A stretch of DNA of 64,000 bases from NCBI GenBank assembly GCA_041287425.1, contig JBEULG010000037.1, positions 40,250-104,249 on the forward strand, in the 5' to 3' direction. The DNA is from JAFGSI01 sp041287425 (lineage in GTDB: Bacteria > Chloroflexota > Anaerolineae > Anaerolineales > Villigracilaceae). The position numbers and the translations under genes are program-made. Below are positions 25,383 through 34,453 of the stretch, piece after piece (the stretch's first letter is position 1; every line of letters begins with the position of its first letter). Below the pieces are notes generated by a model. The model made no database searches, was not told the origin of the DNA, and saw only the letters and a program-made list of their open reading frames with translations.

Positions 25383-26995
25383 CGCCCGGCTTTCTCCTCG
25401 GAGGCGCGGCTGCTTTTCTGGCGGACGCGCAGGGCCTGCCGCAGCCTTTCCCAGGCCGAACGGCTGTGTTCGGCCTGGGCGGGGCTGATTTCGGCGCGAC
25501 TGTAGCGGGCCTGCAGAAAGTCGGCGGTCAGCCCCTCCAGACTCTCGCTCGCCTCGGGCAGGTCGGGCAGCAGAGTTTTTTCATACTCATAGGGGGTTTG
25601 CCAATCCTGACGCGGGGCGCCCGCCTCGCCGGCCCGTCGGAGCAGGGCCAGGTAGTAGAAGAACACTTTTTGACGCGGCGGCAGGCGGCGCAGGCTGACG
25701 TAGCCTCGCCCCGCCGAAACGCCCGGGCCGCGATTCGCCCGGCGCAGACGGCTCAGGCCGCGGCGGATTGCGGCGGCGGCCCCCTCGCTCGTCTGACCCA
25801 GGGCAGTTTTCATCCAGCCCCATAGACTCGCCAGGAAACGCACCAGGCCGAAGCGGCGCAAAATGGCTGCCAGTTGGGGGTTGGCCATCAGGAATTGGCG
25901 GAAGGCAAAGACCAGGACGGCGATGAAAATGGCCCAGAAGAACAGCGAGTTCAGGATATCCCCCTGGCCGATTGGCTGGCCGCTTGGCTGCAGGTATTGC
26001 TGCGGTTCGAACGCCGGCGGCGGAGGCGGGGAAGACGCCGGCGCGGCGATGCCAAACAGCCGGCTTGCCAGCCGCTGCAGACCGACCAGGGCCACCAGAA
26101 TCAAGTAGTAAATCCCGGCCACGAAAGCCATCAGATAGCCGATGAGAATCCGGAGCGTATCGAGCAGGCCGAGTTTGTAGTGAGTGGGCAGCCACAGCGC
26201 CACACCGACCAGCACGGCCAGAAAGACGAGACTGTACATCACCCAGTGGATGGACAGATGGGGAGCCATCCTGACCCGGTTGTAGCGCCAAAAGGTGGCC
26301 AGGCTGGTGAAGTTGGTCAGTCCGAGCAGAATCAGGCCGAGGGCAAAGTAGGCCACGATGACGGCCGTCACCTGTGCCTGCAGGAGGGGGCGGGCGGAAT
26401 CGGCCTGCAGGCTGAGTCCGCCGAGGAGGGCGATCAGGCCGCCGGTCAGGAGGAAGTGGCGTCCGAGCGTCTCTTGAAAGGGCTGGTGCGTTTCGGGGGC
26501 GACGGGCGGCGGCGAGTCGCCGGCGAAGGTCAGATAGGTGATTTCCATTTCCGCAATCGCCCTGTTGAACAAAACGCAGACTTGCCAGACGGCAAAGACG
26601 ATGACTGCCGCGGTGACGAACTCTCGGCTGAGGAGACTGCTCCAGAAGTTCTGGCCCAGGGCGCGCAGATTGTCTGCCAGGTGGATAAAGCCAAATCTGG
26701 CTTCGGCAAAGAGTTTCAAGAGAATCAGCAGAATGACCCATTCGGCCAGGCGGTAGGCGAAGGTCTGAGCAGGGGACATTTCGCGTTTCTTCAGGAGCCA
26801 GGTGGTCAGGCTGGCCTCGAGGATGGCCAGGGCGCAGGCCGGTATCATGCCGCGCCCATCCCAGCCGGGGGCGGCGCTTTCGGCCAGCAGCACGCAGACG
26901 AGGCCGAAACAAAGCGCCATGAGGCCGACGAGCAGGTGGGCCAGGGTGACCGTGAGACGCTCGTTTTGCCGCGCCAGGGTTGGGCCGCCGTTCAT
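25379..26995 (-). CDS. Polytopic membrane protein with C-terminal DUF4129 domain
   Basis: A 538-residue protein with about ten hydrophobic helices in two blocks (15-300 and 345-375) and a cytoplasmic C-terminal DUF4129 region (about 440-515; KVFFYYLALLRRAGEAGAPR and QTPYEYEKTLLP). Proteins with this domain accompany MoxR ATPases and DUF58 proteins, as here, and are thought to join a membrane-associated chaperone-like system, in some lineages with transglutaminase domains; no transglutaminase domain is seen. Its ATG overlaps the DUF58 stop. Confidence 0.82.
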   Translation of the reverse strand: MNGGPTLARQNERLTVTLAHLLVGLMALCFGLVCVLLAESAAPGWDGRGMIPACALAILEASLTTWLLKKREMSPAQTFAYRLAEWVILLILLKLFAEARFGFIHLADNLRALGQNFWSSLLSREFVTAAVIVFAVWQVCVLFNRAIAEMEITYLTFAGDSPPPVAPETHQPFQETLGRHFLLTGGLIALLGGLSLQADSARPLLQAQVTAVIVAYFALGLILLGLTNFTSLATFWRYNRVRMAPHLSIHWVMYSLVFLAVLVGVALWLPTHYKLGLLDTLRILIGYLMAFVAGIYYLILVALVGLQRLASRLFGIAAPASSPPPPPAFEPQQYLQPSGQPIGQGDILNSLFFWAIFIAVLVFAFRQFLMANPQLAAILRRFGLVRFLASLWGWMKTALGQTSEGAAAAIRRGLSRLRRANRGPGVSAGRGYVSLRRLPPRQKVFFYYLALLRRAGEAGAPRQDWQTPYEYEKTLLPDLPEASESLEGLTADFLQARYSRAEISPAQAEHSRSAWERLRQALRVRQKSSRASEEKAGR

Positions 26996-28182
26996 GACCG
27001 CCTCCAGATATCGAGTCCGGCTTCGTTTTGGAAGGCGTAGAGCGGGAAGCCGAAGTTGCGCGCCTGTTCGGCGGCTTTCTGGATGTTGATGGCCCGGCCG
27101 GTCAGAATGAGGACGACGTTTTGTCCGCGGCGCTGGACCTGAATGAGTTCGTCGAACAGGGATTCATCGGCCCGGCCGGTGATGACGACGACGGTCGTCC
27201 CCCAGGGCAGTGGAGGCGATTCGCGGCGCAGCAAGTCTGTCAGGCCGATGGTAGGGGCGCTTTGCAAACGGGCCAGGGTTTCCAGCAGGCGCATCAGGTG
27301 GCCGCGGCCTTTGCGGGGCGGGAGGGACGAGACCGAGCGGTTCTCGGCGTAGGGGTCGATTCCGTTGGTGACGAGGCCGACCGCCTGCCGCTGTTCGGCT
27401 ACCCAGTTGGCGATGGAGGCGGCGACGACGATGGCCAATTCGGTGGCGTCAATGCGGTGCTGGGACTCGTACTCGGAAGCGTTCAGATTGAGAAAAATAG
27501 AGGCCTCCAGCGCAATCGAAGGTTCGAATTGCTTGACTTGCAGCCGGCCAAGGGCCGCGCTCGATTTCCAGTCGATGCGGCGCAGCGAGTCGCCGGCCGT
27601 GTAATCCCGTTTGTTGAGCAGGCGGGCAGGGTCTTCGAAGATGGGCTGGCGGTGGCGCAGCGTCCCCTGCGGGGAGCGCGATGGCAGGTGCAGGCTGGTC
27701 AGGGGGATGATTTTGGGAAAGACGGTGATGTGGTCGGGGGCGGCGCTGTAATCTTGGGGACGGGCCAGACCGATGGGGTCGCCGCAGGTGGCGAACAGCG
27801 GCCCAATCGGATAGCGGCCGCGCTTGCGGCCCTGCAACTGGTAGGCGATCTCGGCCCGCCCGTTGGGCCCCAGGCTGAGGACATGCTTGACAGGGCCGCC
27901 GGGCGCCAGTTCGACCGGCAGGCTTTCGTGCAGGTACAGCCAGGGGACCGGCAGCCAGCCCGTGTTTTGGATTTCGATGCGGATGGGGATTTCTTCGCCC
28001 CAGAAGGCGCGCTCCTCGAATTTGCGGCTGTAGCGCACGGCCCTTCCGGCTTGCCGGCTCCATGCCCAGCCGAAGAGCACCGCCCCGAACACCAGGTACA
28101 GAAGCGTGAAGGCAAATTCGCCGTTGAGCAGGGCGGCGATGATGAGCAAGAGGAAGAAGAACAGGACGAATTCGGTCAGCAC
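26992..28182 (-). CDS. DUF58 (VWA-like) protein of a MoxR cluster
   Basis: A 396-residue protein: two N-terminal membrane helices (LTEFVLFFFLLLIIAALLNG), a beta-rich middle, then a DUF58 core with RDYTAGDSLRRIDWKSSAAL-type sequence (seen as YTAGDSLRRIDWKSSAALG) followed by a VWA-like C-terminal half. The encoded start codon is GTG. It sits between moxR and the DUF4129 gene, ten bases after the former and overlapping the latter, so the three act together. The partner proteins of such clusters are not known in general. Confidence 0.87.
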   Translation of the reverse strand: MLTEFVLFFFLLLIIAALLNGEFAFTLLYLVFGAVLFGWAWSRQAGRAVRYSRKFEERAFWGEEIPIRIEIQNTGWLPVPWLYLHESLPVELAPGGPVKHVLSLGPNGRAEIAYQLQGRKRGRYPIGPLFATCGDPIGLARPQDYSAAPDHITVFPKIIPLTSLHLPSRSPQGTLRHRQPIFEDPARLLNKRDYTAGDSLRRIDWKSSAALGRLQVKQFEPSIALEASIFLNLNASEYESQHRIDATELAIVVAASIANWVAEQRQAVGLVTNGIDPYAENRSVSSLPPRKGRGHLMRLLETLARLQSAPTIGLTDLLRRESPPLPWGTTVVVITGRADESLFDELIQVQRRGQNVVLILTGRAINIQKAAEQARNFGFPLYAFQNEAGLDIWRRS

Positions 28183-28192
28183 AGCAAAGGGT

Positions 28193-29140
28193 TTACTGGA
28201 CGCGTCCCAGGTCGAGCGGCACGCTTTTGAGCAAGTCGGCCAGGATGGTCTCTGCTGTCCGTCCGCGCAGTTCGGACTCGGGTTTGACGATCAGGCGATG
28301 GGTCAGGGTGCAAGGGGCCAGATATTTGATGTCATCGGGCAGGACGTGGTCGCGCCCGCGTAATGCCGCCAGCGCCTGCGCCGCCTTGAAGAGGGCCAGG
28401 CTGGCGCGCGGACTGCCGCCCAGGGCCAGGTCGGGGTGGTCGCGGGTGGCGGCCACCAGGCGGATGATGTAATCCTGGAGGGTGTCGTCAACGTGGATTT
28501 CCCAAACCTGGCGCTGCAGGTCGAGCAGTTGGCGGCCGTCGACCGCCTGCCCCAGGGCGTTGATGGGATGTTCGCGTTGCAGGTGGGTGAGCAGGAATTT
28601 CTCGTCGGCGAAGGCCGGGTAGCCTACCGCCAGGCGCATCAGGAAACGGTCGAGTTGTGCTTCGGGGAGCGGGAAGGTGCCTTCGTATTCGATCGGGTTT
28701 TGGGTGGCCAGCACCAGGAAGGGGCGGGGCAGCGGCCGTGTGACGCCGTCCACCGTCACCTGGGCCTCCTGCATTGCCTCCAGCAGGGCCGACTGGGTGC
28801 GCGGCGTGGCGCGGTTGATTTCATCGGCCAGCAGGATGTTGACGAAAATCGGGCCGGGGCGGAACTCGAACTCGCCGCTCTTCTGATTGTAAACCGAGAC
28901 GCCGCTGACATCGTTCGGCAGCAGGTCGGGGGTGCATTGCAGGCGCTTGAATTGCCCGCCCAGGCTGATGGCCAGGGCGCGGGCCAGCATCGTCTTGCCA
29001 ACCCCCGGCACATCTTCGATCAGAACGTGCCCTTCGCATAGGAGTGCAACCAACAGCAGTTCGATGGTCTCGCGTTTGCCGATGATGACTTTTTCGACGT
29101 TGGCGGTGACTTTGGCGGCAAATTCCTGGATTGGATTCAT
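28193..29140 (-). CDS. MoxR-family AAA+ ATPase
   Basis: A 315-residue AAA+ protein. Walker A is EDVPGVGKTMLARAL, Walker B is ILLADEINRATPRTQSALLE, sensor 1 is LATQNPIEYEGTFPLPEAQL and a C-terminal lid follows. MoxR ATPases are chaperones that remodel or activate protein complexes, often with VWA-containing partners; here the DUF58 protein is encoded next. It is downstream of glmS on the same strand with a 118-base gap in which I do not see a convincing promoter. Confidence 0.93.
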   Translation of the reverse strand: MNPIQEFAAKVTANVEKVIIGKRETIELLLVALLCEGHVLIEDVPGVGKTMLARALAISLGGQFKRLQCTPDLLPNDVSGVSVYNQKSGEFEFRPGPIFVNILLADEINRATPRTQSALLEAMQEAQVTVDGVTRPLPRPFLVLATQNPIEYEGTFPLPEAQLDRFLMRLAVGYPAFADEKFLLTHLQREHPINALGQAVDGRQLLDLQRQVWEIHVDDTLQDYIIRLVAATRDHPDLALGGSPRASLALFKAAQALAALRGRDHVLPDDIKYLAPCTLTHRLIVKPESELRGRTAETILADLLKSVPLDLGRVQ

Positions 29141-29258
29141 TGGGAAGCCTCTCGTTGGGAGTCCGTGTTGAGGTGAGGGAACTGTATCTCAAGAATATCA
29201 CGAATCGAGGAAAAGCGGATAACAATGGCGTGTTAATCCGTGGGCGGTTCCTGTGCGT

Positions 29259-31100
29259 TCACTCGACGGTCACGGACTTGGCCAGGTTGCGCGGTTGGTC
29301 CACGTCCAGGCCGCGAATGGCAGCGATGTGATAGGCCAGCAATTGAAGCGGAATGGCGGTCACCACCGGGCTGAGCATCCAGGGCGCCTCAGGCACCCAC
29401 AAGACGTGATCGGCCTGGCCGGCGATCAGTTCGTCGCCGTCGCTGGCCACGGCGATGACCAGCCCGCCGCGCGCTTTGGCCTGTTGAATCTGGCTGATCA
29501 TCTTCTCGTGCCAGGGGTCTTTGGGCGCCAGGCAGACGACCGGCATGTTCTCGTCAATCAGGGCGATGGGGCCATGCTTCATTTCGCCGGCCGGGTAGCC
29601 TTCGGCGTGGATGTAGGAAATTTCTTTGAGTTTGAGTGCGCCTTCATAGGCAATCGGCATGTTGATGCCGCGCCCCAGATAGAGGCAGTCGCGGACGTCT
29701 TTGAGCGCCCAGGCCACCTTCTCGACCTCGCTCTCGCGTTCCAGAGTCTGGCCGGCCAGGTCGGGGATGAGGCGCAAGTCGGCGACCAGGCGGCGGCGCT
29801 CGGCCTCGGCCAGCGTACCGCGCAGGTCGGCCAGCAAGATGGCCAGCATGTACTGGTCCACCAGTGGGGCGGTGAAGGCCTTGGTCGAAGCGACGCCGAT
29901 TTCGGGTCCGGTTTGCATCGAAATGTAGCCGTCGGCGATGCGCATTGCTTGGGAGCCGATCACGTTGACGATGCTCCACAGCACGGCGCCTTTTTTGCGG
30001 CCCTCCTCCATGGCGGCCAGGGTATCGGCGGTTTCACCCGATTGCGAGATGGCCAGCACGACCGTGTCGGCGTCCACAATGGGATCGCTGTAACGGAATT
30101 CGGAGCCGATTTGCACCTCGCAGGGGAGGCGGGCGATGCGTTCGATCAGGATTTTGCCGACCATGCCGGCATAGGCGGCGGTGCCGCAGCCGATGATGAT
30201 GATCTTGCGGATGCGGCCCGCCAGGTCGGCGGTCAGGTTCAGTTCTGGCAGGCGAATGCGGCCTTCCTGAAAATCTACCCGTCCGGCAAGGGTGTCGGTC
30301 AGCGAGCGCACCTGTTCGTGGATTTCCTTCTGCATGAAGTGGCGGTATTCGCCCTTCTCGGCCGAGGCGGCATCCCAGGCGATGGTGTGGATTTTGGGCG
30401 CTACCGGCGCGCCCTCCAGAGTTTCCACCCGCACCTGGTCGCGGGTCACCACCGCCATCTGGCGCGATTCGAGGAAGATGACCCGGCGGGTGTGTTCCAG
30501 GATGGCCGGAATGTCGGAGGCGACGAAGTTTTCATTTTCCCCCAGGCCGATGACGACGCCGCCGGCGTTGCCGATGCGGGCGCAGATGATTTTGTCCGGT
30601 TCATCGGCCGAGAGCAGGACGATGCCGTGCGCGCCGCGGATTTGCAGGAAGGCGCGGCGGGCGGCTTCGGTCAGGTCGGAGGTGGCGGCGAGATGATGCT
30701 CGACGAGATGGACGATGGTTTCGGTATCGGTGTCGGAGTTGAACTGGACGCCCTCGGCGGATAGTTCGTCGCGCAGTTCGAGGAAGTTCTCGACGATGCC
30801 GTTGTGGACGATGACCACCCGTCCGCTGGCGCCCAGATGGGGATGGGCGTTGCGCGCCGAGGGCGCGCCGTGCGTCGCCCAACGGGTATGGCCGATGCCG
30901 GGCGCCCCGCTGACCGGCGAAGTGCGAATCAGTTCTTCCAGTTGACTCAGTTTGCCAACGTCGCGCCGGACCTCGATGCGGTTTTCTGTGAAGACGGCCA
31001 GTCCGGCCGAATCGTAGCCGCGATACTCCAGGCGTTTGAGGCCGTTCAGGATGATCGGCGTCGCATCGCGCCCGCCGATGTAGCCGACAATGCCGCACAT
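29259..31100 (-). CDS. glmS: Glutamine-fructose-6-phosphate aminotransferase (isomerizing)
   Basis: A 613-residue cytosolic enzyme that makes glucosamine-6-phosphate from fructose-6-phosphate and glutamine, the first step toward UDP-GlcNAc and peptidoglycan. The nucleophile is Cys2 in MCGIVGYIGG; residues to about 230 form the class II glutamine amidotransferase, and two SIS domains follow (CGTAAYAGMVG, AISQSGETADTLAAM) before the conserved end DVDQPRNLAKSVTVE. The leader is short (about 45 bases), too short for a glmS ribozyme. TGGAGG precedes the ATG. Confidence 0.97.
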   Translation of the reverse strand: MCGIVGYIGGRDATPIILNGLKRLEYRGYDSAGLAVFTENRIEVRRDVGKLSQLEELIRTSPVSGAPGIGHTRWATHGAPSARNAHPHLGASGRVVIVHNGIVENFLELRDELSAEGVQFNSDTDTETIVHLVEHHLAATSDLTEAARRAFLQIRGAHGIVLLSADEPDKIICARIGNAGGVVIGLGENENFVASDIPAILEHTRRVIFLESRQMAVVTRDQVRVETLEGAPVAPKIHTIAWDAASAEKGEYRHFMQKEIHEQVRSLTDTLAGRVDFQEGRIRLPELNLTADLAGRIRKIIIIGCGTAAYAGMVGKILIERIARLPCEVQIGSEFRYSDPIVDADTVVLAISQSGETADTLAAMEEGRKKGAVLWSIVNVIGSQAMRIADGYISMQTGPEIGVASTKAFTAPLVDQYMLAILLADLRGTLAEAERRRLVADLRLIPDLAGQTLERESEVEKVAWALKDVRDCLYLGRGINMPIAYEGALKLKEISYIHAEGYPAGEMKHGPIALIDENMPVVCLAPKDPWHEKMISQIQQAKARGGLVIAVASDGDELIAGQADHVLWVPEAPWMLSPVVTAIPLQLLAYHIAAIRGLDVDQPRNLAKSVTVE

Positions 31101-31150
31101 GGGGGAACCTCCAGGGAGGGGTGTCTGCAGTCAGGTGCAGATTGGAGGGG

Positions 31151-31180
31151 AGTATACCCCAGCATGTGCCGGGCAGGCAA
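31151..31180 (-). promoter_or_regulatory. Probable glmS promoter
   Basis: On the minus strand TTGCCT and TATACT are 18 bases apart, about 50 bases before the glmS ATG and immediately after the degV terminator. This places glmS in its own transcript with a short, unstructured leader. Confidence 0.55.
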
Positions 31181-31186
31181 GCGCAG

Positions 31187-31216
31187 AAAAAAACCCGTTC
31201 CCTTCCGGGGAACGGG
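31187..31216 (-). terminator. Intrinsic terminator after degV
   Basis: A 9-bp stem (CCCGTTCCC with GGGAACGGG) with a 5-base loop is followed on the minus strand by seven T residues, 27 bases past the degV stop. A textbook rho-independent terminator. Confidence 0.88.
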
Positions 31217-31242
31217 CCCTTGAATACCTTGCGTCGAGCGGT

Positions 31243-32097
31243 TCACAAGCCGGCCATGTAGGCCAGGCCGACCGTGCCGGGGCCGGTATGGGCGCCGATG
31301 ACCGGGCTGACGCTCGAAAAGATGGTCTCGACCGGGTCGAGGCGGGCAGAAGCGGTCGCCAGCAGGGCGCGGGCGTCCGTCTCGGCATTGGCATGCAGAG
31401 TAGCCAGATGCACGGGATGCCGCCCGGCGGTTTTTTCTACGACCAGTTCCACAACGCGGTCGAGCACTTTGCTGCGCGTCCGCACCTTGTCGACCGAGTC
31501 GACCCGCCCGTCCACGATGGACAGAATCGGTTTGATGTTCAGCGCCGAGCCCAGAAAAGCCTGGGCGCCGCCGATCCGGCCGCCGCGGTGGAGAAATTCC
31601 AACGTGTCCACCGCGAAATAGACGCCGATGTGCTCGCGCGCCTTTTCGGCTAATTTGACGCACTCGGCCAGACTTTCGCCGGCCTCGGCCGCCCGCGCTG
31701 TGGCCAACACCTGGAAGCCCATCGCCATCGCCGTCGAGAGCGAATCCACGATGATGACCTTCTCGGCTCCTTTGAGCATCATCTCACGGGCCTGCATGGC
31801 CGATTGGATGGTGCCGGAAAGTTTCGACGAGATGAAGATGCCGATGACATCGTATCCCTGTTCGATGAGGGTTTCGAAGGTGGTTTGCATGGCGGGGATG
31901 GTGGCCTGCGAGGTGGTCGGCATAACTTTGGCCCCTGCCAGGCGCGTGTAGAATTCGGACGGTTGAATATCTACGCCGTCTTCGAAGGCCTCATGCCCCC
32001 AAAGCAAAATGAGAGGGACGACTGTGATGTGATGTTTCTTGACCAGTTCTTCTGGAATGTAAGCCGTACTATCGGTGACAACCGCAACCTTGGACAT
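31243..32097 (-). CDS. DegV-family fatty-acid-binding protein (copy 1)
   Basis: A 284-residue DegV protein. DegV proteins bind a fatty acid and many deliver it to the FakA kinase for phospholipid synthesis. It starts MSKVAVVTDSTAYIPEEL, with PTTSQATIPAM, SSKLSGTIQSAMQA and a C-terminal HTGPGTVGLAYMAG. AGGAGGAGTC precedes the ATG. It is a close paralogue of the gene upstream, about 190 bases away on the same strand. No fakA is present in the window. Confidence 0.92.
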   Translation of the reverse strand: MSKVAVVTDSTAYIPEELVKKHHITVVPLILLWGHEAFEDGVDIQPSEFYTRLAGAKVMPTTSQATIPAMQTTFETLIEQGYDVIGIFISSKLSGTIQSAMQAREMMLKGAEKVIIVDSLSTAMAMGFQVLATARAAEAGESLAECVKLAEKAREHIGVYFAVDTLEFLHRGGRIGGAQAFLGSALNIKPILSIVDGRVDSVDKVRTRSKVLDRVVELVVEKTAGRHPVHLATLHANAETDARALLATASARLDPVETIFSSVSPVIGAHTGPGTVGLAYMAGL

Positions 32098-32288
32098 GAC
32101 TCCTCCTGGCGAACGCATTTTGAATATCAGAGCAGGTCAACAAATCTCCGGCTTGCTGGCACAAGGCGGGGATTGTTTGAGATATTAACCCTCAGGAGGA
32201 TGAGAGGTTGCGCCGAAGCAGGCCGGACAAAGCGCCCCGGCCCCGCCCGGCGTGGCGGGAGGGCGGCTGGGTGCTTCGAGGGCGGCTT

Positions 32289-33146
32289 TCACTCCACGCC
32301 GGCCATGTAGTTGAGGGCGACGGTCCCCGGCCCGGCGTGGGTGCCGATGACCGGGCTGAGCGGGACGCACAATTTCTCAACGGGCTGCATGCGCTCGCAG
32401 GCGGCCTCGAGCATGGTCAAGGCTTCGGCTTCGGCCGCGGCGTGGGAGGCGGCCAGCCGCAGCGGGTTCTGGCCGCGGACGCGTTCTTCGACCAGGTCGA
32501 GCATCCGTTCGATGGCTTTGGCTTTGGTGCGCACTTTCTCGACCGGCTCGATTTGCCCGGCGCGTATTTCTAGCAGGGGTTTGATGTTCAGCATCGTGCC
32601 GAGCAGGGCTTGCGCGCCTCCAATCCGGCCGCCGCGGCGCAGGAATTCAAGCGTCTCGACCACGAATATCACCCCGCTGTGATCGCGGGCGTGCTCGGCT
32701 ATCCGCTGCACGCTGGCCAGGGATTCGCCCGCCTGGGCGGCGCGTGCCGCCGTCAGCACCGGCCAGCCCATCGCCATGGTCGTGAAAAGCGAGTCGACCA
32801 CGGCGATCTTTTCGGAGGCCCCCGGAATTTCGGCGCGGGCCTGCAAGGCCGATTGATAGGAACCGGAAAATTTCGAGGAGATGAACATGGCCAGAATCTC
32901 ATGGCCGCGTTCGAGGAGCGATTCGAACGCCTCTTTGACCTGCTCGACTGTCAACTGCGAGGTGGTTGGCATGCTGGTGGCGCGCGGCAGGCGGTCGTAG
33001 AATTCCTGCGGAGAGATGTCCACGCCATCGCGCAGGACTTCCTCCTCCCATACGACGGCCAGCGGGATGACGGTGATAGCGTATTTCTGGATGAGTTCCT
33101 GGGGCAAGTAGGCGGTGCTGTCGGTAATTACGGCTACTCTTGACAT
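32289..33146 (-). CDS. DegV-family fatty-acid-binding protein (copy 2)
   Basis: A 285-residue DegV protein that aligns with copy 1 over its whole length (MSRVAVITDSTAYLPQEL, PTTSQLTVEQV, SSKFSGSYQSALQA, ending HAGPGTVALNYMAG). The pair arose by tandem duplication and may bind different fatty acids. CAGGAGGACAGCCCC precedes the ATG, and a good divergent promoter lies upstream, facing the ferredoxin promoter. I chose MSRVAV because the longer frame extends through the promoter. Confidence 0.92.
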   Translation of the reverse strand: MSRVAVITDSTAYLPQELIQKYAITVIPLAVVWEEEVLRDGVDISPQEFYDRLPRATSMPTTSQLTVEQVKEAFESLLERGHEILAMFISSKFSGSYQSALQARAEIPGASEKIAVVDSLFTTMAMGWPVLTAARAAQAGESLASVQRIAEHARDHSGVIFVVETLEFLRRGGRIGGAQALLGTMLNIKPLLEIRAGQIEPVEKVRTKAKAIERMLDLVEERVRGQNPLRLAASHAAAEAEALTMLEAACERMQPVEKLCVPLSPVIGTHAGPGTVALNYMAGVE

Positions 33147-33176
33147 GGGGCTGTCCTCCTGGTGAAGTCTGCGGAA

Positions 33177-33205
33177 ATTGTACCTGATTGTCTTTTTGAC
33201 GACAA
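33177..33205 (-). promoter_or_regulatory. Probable promoter of the degV pair
   Basis: On the minus strand TTGTCG and TACAAT are spaced by 17 bases, about 30 bases upstream of the degV copy 2 start, leaving a short leader containing the AGGAGG site. Confidence 0.6.
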
Positions 33206-33273
33206 TCCCAGGCCATCGTTTTCTGCCTGAGACGTTGCCCGGTCCGGCGGCTGATGGAACCGCAGAGGGTAAA

Positions 33274-33302
33274 TTGCACAATTTGACCAACATGGATATA
33301 AT
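33274..33302 (+). promoter_or_regulatory. Probable ferredoxin promoter
   Basis: TTGCAC and a perfect TATAAT are spaced by exactly 17 bases, 38 bases before the ferredoxin ATG. It is divergent from the degV promoter. Confidence 0.7.
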
Positions 33303-33340
33303 CACTCCATCTTGTTCTCGAAGGTTCTCAGGAGGAAACT

Positions 33341-33754
33341 ATGACCCATATCATTACCAGTTTGTGCCTGCGCGACCGGGCCTGCATCGAAGTTTGCCCG
33401 GTGGAGTGTATCATCCCCGGTCAGCCGGTAGACCAATATCCCTGGATGTATATCGATCCCGACACCTGCATCGACTGCGGCGCCTGCGTCCCCGAATGCC
33501 CCTACGGGGCGATTTTCCCCGAGGCGGAGGTGCCCTCGGCGTACACGGCCAAGGGCGGCGAGTACATCAGCCGTATCGGCCTGACCGGCCACTATGAGGG
33601 CATCAACCATCACGGCAAGCCGGTTGTCCTCGATACCGTCCGGCAACTCGAAGCGGGCGAAGTCATCGACCTGACCGAGGACATCCAGCCCAATTATGAT
33701 TTCTTCAAGAACGGCCCCGGCTACAGCGCCAAAGATCAGGATACCGGTTCGTGA
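33341..33754 (+). CDS. Ferredoxin with two iron-sulfur cluster motifs
   Basis: A 137-residue electron carrier resembling the seven-iron FdxA type. The first cluster region is CLRDRACIEVCPVEC and the second is the canonical CIDCGACVPECP. In typical FdxA the first two cysteines are separated by seven residues; here by five, so the first cluster may be 3Fe-4S or 4Fe-4S. About 80 residues beyond the clusters form an acidic C-terminal extension. CAGGAGGAAACT precedes the ATG, with its own promoter and terminator, so it is a single-gene transcript. Confidence 0.88.
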   Translation: MTHIITSLCLRDRACIEVCPVECIIPGQPVDQYPWMYIDPDTCIDCGACVPECPYGAIFPEAEVPSAYTAKGGEYISRIGLTGHYEGINHHGKPVVLDTVRQLEAGEVIDLTEDIQPNYDFFKNGPGYSAKDQDTGS

Positions 33755-33784
33755 GCCTTGCCTCAGGCTGAGGACGGTTTGTCA

Positions 33785-33820
33785 CCAGGCTTCTGCAGAA
33801 GCCTGGTTTCTTTTATTTTG
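33785..33820 (+). terminator. Intrinsic terminator after the ferredoxin gene
   Basis: CCAGGCTTC and GAAGCCTGG form a 9-bp stem with a TGCA loop, followed by the T-rich TTTCTTTTATTTTG. It begins 31 bases after the ferredoxin stop. Confidence 0.85.
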
Positions 33821-33892
33821 CGTGTGCGAAGCAAAGAAGGATGACACCAAAGGCCAGACTTGTGATAGACTTATGGCGTCTGGGAGCGCGCC

Positions 33893-34399
33893 ATGACTCT
33901 TGATCCTACCTTCCTGAGCGGTTTTACCCTCGTCCTGACCGGCTTCGGTGGGGCTTTCCTGGTCGCCATGTGGATTGCGCTGGTGGTGTGGACTTACCGC
34001 GACATCCGCAATCGTCACCGCGACCGCCTGGTTCACATCCTGGCGGCGGCGCTGGTGGCAGTGCTGTTCCTGCCGGGGGTGCTCGTCTATCTCGTCCTGC
34101 GGCCGGCGCATTCGCTGGAGGAAGAATACCAGCGCACGCTGGAGGAGGAAGCCCTGCTGCAGGCCATCGAGGAGCAGGCGGTTTGTCCGGGCTGTGAACG
34201 GCGGGTGCGCGAAGACTGGCAAGTCTGCCCCACCTGTCACACCCGCCTGCGGAAACCCTGTCATCACTGCGGACGGTTGATGGAACTGGCCTGGAATGTG
34301 TGCCCCTATTGTGGCACGCCGGCCCCCGGCGTGCGCCGGGAGGGAATCACGATGTCCGAGGCCCTGGGCGGCCAGCCCCGCGAAAATGCTCAACCCTGA
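33893..34399 (+). CDS. Membrane protein with a cytoplasmic double zinc ribbon
   Basis: A 168-residue protein with two N-terminal membrane helices (about 8-35 and 45-70), an acidic helix, then two CxxC-type zinc ribbons: CPGCERRVREDWQVCPTCHT and CHHCGRLMELAWNVCPYCG (residues about 100-145). Such double zinc ribbons (DZANK-like) bind protein or nucleic acid partners; the role here is unknown. A short frame begins just upstream and overlaps the ATG, but it has no supporting features. Confidence 0.8.
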   Translation: MTLDPTFLSGFTLVLTGFGGAFLVAMWIALVVWTYRDIRNRHRDRLVHILAAALVAVLFLPGVLVYLVLRPAHSLEEEYQRTLEEEALLQAIEEQAVCPGCERRVREDWQVCPTCHTRLRKPCHHCGRLMELAWNVCPYCGTPAPGVRREGITMSEALGGQPRENAQP

Positions 34400-34453
34400 C
34401 GGTCTTCTCCATCGTGACGACAACGGTCGTCACGATGTTCAATGGGGAACAAA

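Noticed and set aside
31101..31242. A glmS ribozyme/riboswitch upstream of glmS
   Set aside because: Only about 45 bases of leader follow the likely promoter, and the degV terminator occupies the rest; the large conserved ribozyme cannot fit.
33860..33895. A seven-codon leader ORF overlapping the zinc-ribbon gene start
   Set aside because: The frame is too short, has no ribosome-binding site, no biased codons and no terminator after it.
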